Positions 4,902 through 8,653 of a stretch of DNA of 8,653 bases are shown here, one piece after another; the stretch's first letter is position 1, and each line of letters opens with the position of its first letter. Origin of the DNA: DALYLB01 sp046154695. Lineage in GTDB: Bacteria; Acidobacteriota; Blastocatellia; RBC074. The translations under genes were made by a program, and so were the position numbers. Below the pieces are notes generated by a model. The model had not been told where the DNA came from and made no database searches. It worked only from the letters and a program-made list of their open reading frames with translations. The stretch is from NCBI GenBank assembly GCA_046154695.1, contig JBJXFI010000161.1, positions 1-8,653 on the forward strand, in the 5' to 3' direction.

Positions 4902-5960
4902 TTACCCGATACGCTTCGAGAAAGGCGCGTGTAGCTTCCGGGCGGCCGCTTGCCGAACGGCCGCGCCGCGCCGGTCGTAGCTCGCCGTGGTCTTCGGGTC
5001 CGCGTGTCCGGCCAGTTGCTGCGCCGTCGAGAGATCCGCGCCGGCGTCGAGCAGGTCGCCGATGTAGGTTCGGCGCAGATCGTGCGGCGTGAAGGAGGCC
5101 ACGCCCGCCCGCTTCGCCCGCTGCAGGAGCGCCTTGAAGATGGCGTCGGTCGTCAGGCTCTCCGCGCGCGCCTTGTGGCCCCGGGTGAGCCCGAAGAGAA
5201 GGGAATCGGTCTCGACGCCCCCGGCCGCGAGAATCTCGCGCCGGACCGACAGCCACCGATCGAGCGCGACCGCCACGCCCTCCGGCACGGGAACGACTCG
5301 CGTCTTGAGCCCCTTGCCGTACCGGACGGTGACCTCGGCATCCTCCGCGTTCCAGTCCGCGACCTGGAGCGCCGCCAGCTCAAAGCGCCGGAGCCCGGCG
5401 AAGAGGAGAAGCGCGAGCAAGGCCCCGTCCCGCGCGCCGAGGGGCGTTGCGTCCTCCTCGCAGCTCATCGCCAGTTTCAACACCTCCTTCGCCGTCAGCC
5501 CCCGGCCCTTCTTAGGCGAGGTCCCGGCAATCCGCTCGAAGGCAATCGCCCGTTCGTAATCCTCCCGCTCGATGAGCCCGGCCTTCCACGACTCAAAGAG
5601 AACCTTCCGCAGCGCCACCAGCCCCTTGTTCGCGGTCGCCACCGACAGGGAAGGCGCGCCCCCGTCCGGCCTAGGCGCGCACGCATCGACCAGCCGCGCC
5701 CGGATCGCGGAGACGTGCTCCGCCCGCAAGGCCCCCCACTTGAAGCCGGCCACGCGCCGCGCGTTCTCCTCGGTCGATCGCGCGGCCGGTCGGTCGAGCA
5801 GCGTATCGGCGATGGCGGCCAGGGATTGCGTCATCGTCCGGCGCGAGCCCGGCGAGAGGTTCGCGAGATAGGCGAGCGCCGCTTGTCCGTGGCGAGGATC
5901 GTCGGGAATGGCGAGCGCGCCGGATTCGGTCGTCTCGATGATGGCTAATGATTCGGTCAT
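4902..5960 (-). CDS. Tyrosine recombinase / phage-type integrase
   Basis: This 352-residue site-specific recombinase cuts and rejoins DNA through a tyrosine-phosphate link. An N-terminal SAM-like core-binding domain covers about 22-140. The catalytic domain covers about 152-335 with the full residue set: R191 in AGLRRFEL, K216 in YGKGLKTRVVPV, H293 and R296 in TPHDLRRTY, H319 in LAGHADPKTT, and nucleophile Y328 in ASYDRRG. The spacings H293-H319-Y328 are the same as in XerD. The length is usual for the family and nothing is missing, so it should be active. ATG 5960 has GGAG 11 bases ahead. The gene is visibly the most GC-rich of the window, unlike the protease gene beside it. It most likely moves the island that contains the other - strand genes. 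Confidence 0.92.
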   Translation of the reverse strand: MTESLAIIETTESGALAIPDDPRHGQAALAYLANLSPGSRRTMTQSLAAIADTLLDRPAARSTEENARRVAGFKWGALRAEHVSAIRARLVDACAPRPDGGAPSLSVATANKGLVALRKVLFESWKAGLIEREDYERAIAFERIAGTSPKKGRGLTAKEVLKLAMSCEEDATPLGARDGALLALLLFAGLRRFELAALQVADWNAEDAEVTVRYGKGLKTRVVPVPEGVAVALDRWLSVRREILAAGGVETDSLLFGLTRGHKARAESLTTDAIFKALLQRAKRAGVASFTPHDLRRTYIGDLLDAGADLSTAQQLAGHADPKTTASYDRRGAAVRQAAARKLHAPFSKRIG

Positions 5961-5983
5961 AGCGGTTACTTCTCCAAGGTGTA

Positions 5984-6017
5984 ATAACTATTGAAAACTA
6001 TACTTCTCGATAGTTAT
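5984..6017. promoter_or_regulatory. Inverted repeat over the integrase start region, possible operator
   Basis: Perfect 8-base arms ATAACTAT (5984-5991) and ATAGTTAT (6010-6017) are 26 bases apart centre to centre, about two and a half helical turns. A third AACTAT half-site lies at 5996-6001, ten bases from the first. The right arm overlaps the -10 of the possible integrase promoter. This arrangement suits a repressor, an excisionase or recombinase arm sites. Which protein binds cannot be read from the sequence. Confidence 0.45.
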
Positions 6018-6044
6018 ATAGCCCATTTTACGTGGACAATACAA
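6015..6044 (-). promoter_or_regulatory. Possible integrase promoter
   Basis: On the - strand TTGTAT (6039-6044) and TATATA (6015-6020) are separated by 18 bases, giving a start near 6008 and a leader of about 50 bases before ATG 5960. It lies in the only AT-rich stretch upstream of the gene and is overlapped by the inverted repeat. Confidence 0.4.
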
Positions 6045-6097
6045 GCTATATTTCCAGGGATTGAGCGTGAATAAGCCAGTCTCGAAAATTAATATCA

Positions 6098-6126
6098 TTG
6101 AACTGCGGGCCACGTGGTGTTAAAAA
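6098..6126 (+). promoter_or_regulatory. Possible promoter of the M48 protease gene
   Basis: TTGAAC (6098-6103) and TAAAAA (6121-6126) are 17 bases apart, each matching four of six sigma-70 consensus bases. They lie 60 bases before the TTG start at 6186. The spacer contains the palindrome CCACGTGG (6110-6117). A promoter here argues against translation starting at GTG 6114. Confidence 0.33.
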
Positions 6127-6185
6127 TAAATTCTGCAGATTCTCCACACCCTTATAACCGCACGCCCCGTAGAAAGGACTCGGCC

Positions 6186-7361
6186 TTGAATCTCAAGAGA
6201 TTATTTGTGTCTATTGGCATCGTCCTCTTTTTGGCCTCCCCGGCGCTTCCCCAGGAACCTGCCTCCAGTCTTGAAAACGAAATTAAATTGGGCTTAGGCA
6301 TGAGGGGCGCACTACTGACTCGCCGGGCCGAGCTGACCGAGGGGCCAGAAGTCGAAGTAAGCCACAAGGTATTTCAAAGGCTGCTGGCAACTTCGATCGC
6401 GAAACGTGGCGATGCGCTTCCCTACCGGCTGACGCTTTTTAGCGGGGCCGACGTTAACGCCTTCTCTTACGCTGGTGGACAGGTGTTTGCTGAGGGAGGA
6501 ATTGTTCAGCTCCTAAAAGACAGCCCAGGTCTCTGGGCTGCAGTTCTTGGTCACGAGATTGGGCACGCAGAACTCCACCATCATTACAGGGCATATGTGC
6601 GTCAGGTGGCGTTACAAGAGCAAGCTGAGTATTACAAGAGAAGAGCCGCCGCCGGGGATCAAAGCGCCAACTGGGCCCTTATCGGTTTAGGAATTGGCGG
6701 CAGCCTCCTTAATTTGAAACTTTCGCGAGACGAAGAGCTTGAGGCAGACCGCATGGGGATGTTCATGATGGCCGAAGCGGGCTACCACCCTGATTTTGCA
6801 ATTTCGTGCTATCGCAGAATTGCATTTAAAATGGGTGATCAGTCTAAAGCGTCTGCCTTTTTTGCAGATCATCCAAGATGGGAAACCCGAGAGCAGCGAG
6901 CGCTGAAAGCATATGAAGATGCCCTTTCTGTGTTTCAATCTCGATGGGGAGAGGTCGAATCATCTCCGGGGGGAGCACCCCCACCAATTGCAAGCCTGAA
7001 TAACATTACGGCCGAAAAAGACGAGCCAAACAAGGCGGCAATTATTACTGCGTTGCTTAATGTTCGAAACGCTAAAGGGACCGAGATCATTGTCCAAGCC
7101 GAATTTTATCACGATGAAAAGCCGGTTCCTGCCGCGATTGATGCGATTGACAGGCATAAATCACGGCGTGGATATTTGTGGGCCGGTGTTTTGGGGCACC
7201 CGCATTCATCTAATGAAACCACGACAATAGAGATACGTGTCCCCTCTGCGGCGATTGGAATAAAACAACGGAAGCTAAAAGCCTATCTTGTTGTTTTTGG
7301 TCCCGAGGAGGAGGTGTTACAGGCCAGCAAAGAATTTAACGTAAGCTTTCCATCGAAGTAA
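6186..7361 (+). CDS. Secreted M48-family zinc metalloprotease
   Basis: This 391-residue protein starts at TTG 6186, with AAAGGA seven bases ahead. Its first residues, NLKRLFVSIGIVLFLASPA, form a signal peptide with likely cleavage after A20 (S-P-A), so it acts in the periplasm or outside. The M48 domain runs about 31-245: HEIGH at 123-127 gives two zinc ligands and catalytic E124, E184 in EELEADRMG is the third ligand, and FFADHPRWETRE at 225-236 is the usual distal motif. The C-terminal 135 residues (from about 256) are beta-rich in appearance and unrecognised. Gene orientation is opposite to all neighbours, and base use is visibly less GC-rich than in the adjacent integrase, suggesting separately acquired cargo. 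Starting at GTG 6114 would bury the signal peptide. Confidence 0.88.
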   Translation: MNLKRLFVSIGIVLFLASPALPQEPASSLENEIKLGLGMRGALLTRRAELTEGPEVEVSHKVFQRLLATSIAKRGDALPYRLTLFSGADVNAFSYAGGQVFAEGGIVQLLKDSPGLWAAVLGHEIGHAELHHHYRAYVRQVALQEQAEYYKRRAAAGDQSANWALIGLGIGGSLLNLKLSRDEELEADRMGMFMMAEAGYHPDFAISCYRRIAFKMGDQSKASAFFADHPRWETREQRALKAYEDALSVFQSRWGEVESSPGGAPPPIASLNNITAEKDEPNKAAIITALLNVRNAKGTEIIVQAEFYHDEKPVPAAIDAIDRHKSRRGYLWAGVLGHPHSSNETTTIEIRVPSAAIGIKQRKLKAYLVVFGPEEEVLQASKEFNVSFPSK

Positions 7362-7411
7362 TTCAACCTAGGCGGCAATCAATCATGGCGCACTCTCAGC
7401 GGAACGCCACG

Positions 7412-7446
7412 TCTCGTTCCCGCCATTTTTCAGGGCGGGAACGAGA
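7412..7446. terminator. Perfect 13-bp hairpin between convergent genes
   Basis: TCTCGTTCCCGCC (7412-7424) pairs perfectly with GGCGGGAACGAGA (7434-7446) around a 9-base loop. It starts 8 bases past the stop of the toprim gene on the - strand and 50 bases past the stop of the protease on the + strand, so it could end or protect both transcripts. Neither side has a T run after the stem, so it is not a standard intrinsic terminator. An attachment or protein-binding site is the alternative. Confidence 0.5.
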
Positions 7447-7453
7447 TCGCCAG

Positions 7454-8653
7454 TCATTGCGGGAAACTTTTAGAGTCTTCTATTAACCCTAGCAAGCGAT
7501 ACTCATTGGTCGCTGCTTCTTCGGACTCGGCCCGGCTCAGACCCCCATCAAACTCAAGAACCGAGGCGCGTTCCTCTAGCGCGTAGTGCGCCTCAGTTCC
7601 CAGCGTCGAAAGAAGTAGATGAAAGGCGGGGTTTCGGCGGTTTGATTTTTGAAAATCGGCGATCAAGTAGTCCGCTAAGTCAAAGCCGATTATCTTCTCA
7701 CTTTCTGTTCCACCCTGTTCAATCAAGTCGGAAACATGAACGTCTCCCCCTTTCGCGCGCGCCTCATTGGCCACAGATTGCCATCGCTCAAAGGCGTCGC
7801 CATCCGGAAACAAAATCACCCGTCGATTCCGAATGAATTGAAGACGCTCGGCGCTCAGTTGCGTTTTTCCGCCACACGCAAGCCAGAGCAAGTCGGGGAT
7901 GACCAGGCTGGCGATCACGGCCGTCTTTTCGGCCTCAACGATGGCCACGGGCGCGCCGTCGTCATTCTTGAGTAAGTGCTGGCCGAAAAGGCATTGCCGA
8001 AGTTCAAAGTCGTCAGGAAGCTTACCCGATCTTTTTATTTTGGCGTGCACCCAATCACCGCCCATATCTTTCCGCCGCTTTCCCGATTGTGGGTCGTAGG
8101 CGATTATCTTGCCCGTCCTTATTCTTCCCCGTTCGTCAACTTGCCAGAAAATCACCCGACCGCGATCGGTTCCGATCAGATAGCGCTCAACCGCCTGATT
8201 GACCGCCTCGGCGTCGAACTCCTGCAAGAGAAATTGTACGAAATCATTTCGTCCATAGTCGGTCAAGCTATCGCGCAGAACGGAGGGGGCAATCGTCCAA
8301 ACAACCGGCGCATCGTCTTTTTCGCCTTTCTCGACTTTCGGCAAAGGTTTTCTCTTCGGTACCACCAGTAAGCCAGACGTAGCCGGATTGTCGGCGAAGT
8401 GTTCTTTCGGAGTGTGGTGGTATCCGCACTTGCTTTCGCGATCACACCGGCCCACGTCATCGGCCAGATACTCGCCGCTTTCGTTAACGTAACGCGTGAA
8501 AGTGTGTTTGTGATTACAGGTCGGACAAGTGTGGCGGCTAGCCTTGCCCCGATATTTTTCGAGGCCGAATCTTCTGCTTAAAATTCCACTTGTGGCAATC
8601 AGGTTTGAGGCTTCGCCACGGGTGATCTCGGGCTGATACCCGAGACCCGCCCG
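7454..8653 (-). CDS. Zinc-ribbon and toprim protein, DUF6371/primase-like (partial, 5' end outside window)
   Basis: The frame is open from the right edge to TGA 7456-7454, giving 400 visible residues without a needed start. The GTG at 8455 is only an internal codon, because a zinc ribbon spans it: CPTC (8516-8527), then TFTRYVNESGEYL, then CDRESKC (8426-8446) and GYHHTPKEHF. A middle domain follows (RGRVIFWQVDERGRIRTGK and AYDPQSGKRRKD). Then comes a toprim-like core with IVEAEKTAVIAS (catalytic Glu at 7934-7936) and ILFPDGDAFERW (the DxD pair at 7798-7804), the metal-binding residues of primases and topoisomerases. The plan resembles DUF6371 proteins of mobile elements. A priming role in element replication is inferred. 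The last 60 residues are polar and unrecognised. Confidence 0.78.
   Translation of the reverse strand, partial: RAGLGYQPEITRGEASNLIATSGILSRRFGLEKYRGKASRHTCPTCNHKHTFTRYVNESGEYLADDVGRCDRESKCGYHHTPKEHFADNPATSGLLVVPKRKPLPKVEKGEKDDAPVVWTIAPSVLRDSLTDYGRNDFVQFLLQEFDAEAVNQAVERYLIGTDRGRVIFWQVDERGRIRTGKIIAYDPQSGKRRKDMGGDWVHAKIKRSGKLPDDFELRQCLFGQHLLKNDDGAPVAIVEAEKTAVIASLVIPDLLWLACGGKTQLSAERLQFIRNRRVILFPDGDAFERWQSVANEARAKGGDVHVSDLIEQGGTESEKIIGFDLADYLIADFQKSNRRNPAFHLLLSTLGTEAHYALEERASVLEFDGGLSRAESEEAATNEYRLLGLIEDSKSFPQ

Noticed and set aside
4950..5948. A 332-codon open frame on the + strand opposite the integrase
   Set aside because: It lies fully antisense to a complete recombinase. Its product is low-complexity and rich in R, G, P and E, as expected when GC-rich coding DNA is read on the other strand.
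6114..6185. GTG 6114 as the start of the M48 protease
   Set aside because: It would put 24 polar residues before the signal peptide and overlap the promoter-like sequence. TTG 6186 has AAAGGA at seven bases.
4098..7469. Shared word CGCCAGTC plus GGGAAA at about 4098-4113 and 7448-7467 as possible attachment-site copies
   Set aside because: The match is only eight exact bases with a gap before the second word, and one copy is explained by the leader hairpin. This is within chance.
8453..8455. GTG 8455 as the start of the toprim protein
   Set aside because: The frame stays open to the window edge, and the codons before it encode the first half (CPTC) of a zinc ribbon completed after it.

Overview
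The window reads as an accessory region of a moderately GC-rich bacterium. Nearly every gene has a Shine-Dalgarno site, and one TTG start is clear. The phylum cannot be fixed from this sequence. A DUF6371-like toprim protein, a family I associate with Bacteroidota elements, sits beside a very GC-rich integrase and a lower-GC protease, so the composition is mosaic and points to assembly by transfer.

Left part (1-2448, + strand): the 3' end of an unrecognised gene overlaps the first of two tandem paralogues of the formylglycine-generating-enzyme/sulfatase-modifying-factor (FGE) fold. Both paralogues lack the catalytic cysteine pair and any export signal. Their C-terminal 35 codons show the pattern expected of diversity-generating retroelement (DGR) variable regions. 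Almost all replaced codons are NNY, often with the same third base, around fixed anchor words. No reverse transcriptase or template repeat lies in the window, so any DGR machinery would have to be outside it or lost. The spacer between the paralogues holds a decayed copy of the tail of the gene that precedes the first one, so the duplicated unit was larger than the FGE gene.

Middle (2464-4083, - strand): five small overlapping genes form one tight operon. One encodes a helix-turn-helix protein like small terminase or Nu1-type proteins, and one resembles a TubC-type docking domain. The other three are unrecognised. The leader of the first gene has its Shine-Dalgarno site separated from the start codon by a 10-bp hairpin.

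Right part (4287-8653): on the - strand lie a 5'(3')-deoxyribonucleotidase-like HAD protein, a complete tyrosine recombinase with a promoter/operator-like inverted repeat, and, at the right edge, a truncated zinc-ribbon plus toprim protein. A secreted M48-type metalloprotease with its own promoter-like sequence lies between the last two in the opposite orientation. A perfect 13-bp hairpin separates the convergent protease and toprim genes.

Taken together, the - strand genes look like parts of an integrative element or phage-derived island, with the protease as cargo and the putative hypervariable FGE-fold genes at its left side. Whether those FGE genes belong to the element cannot be decided here.
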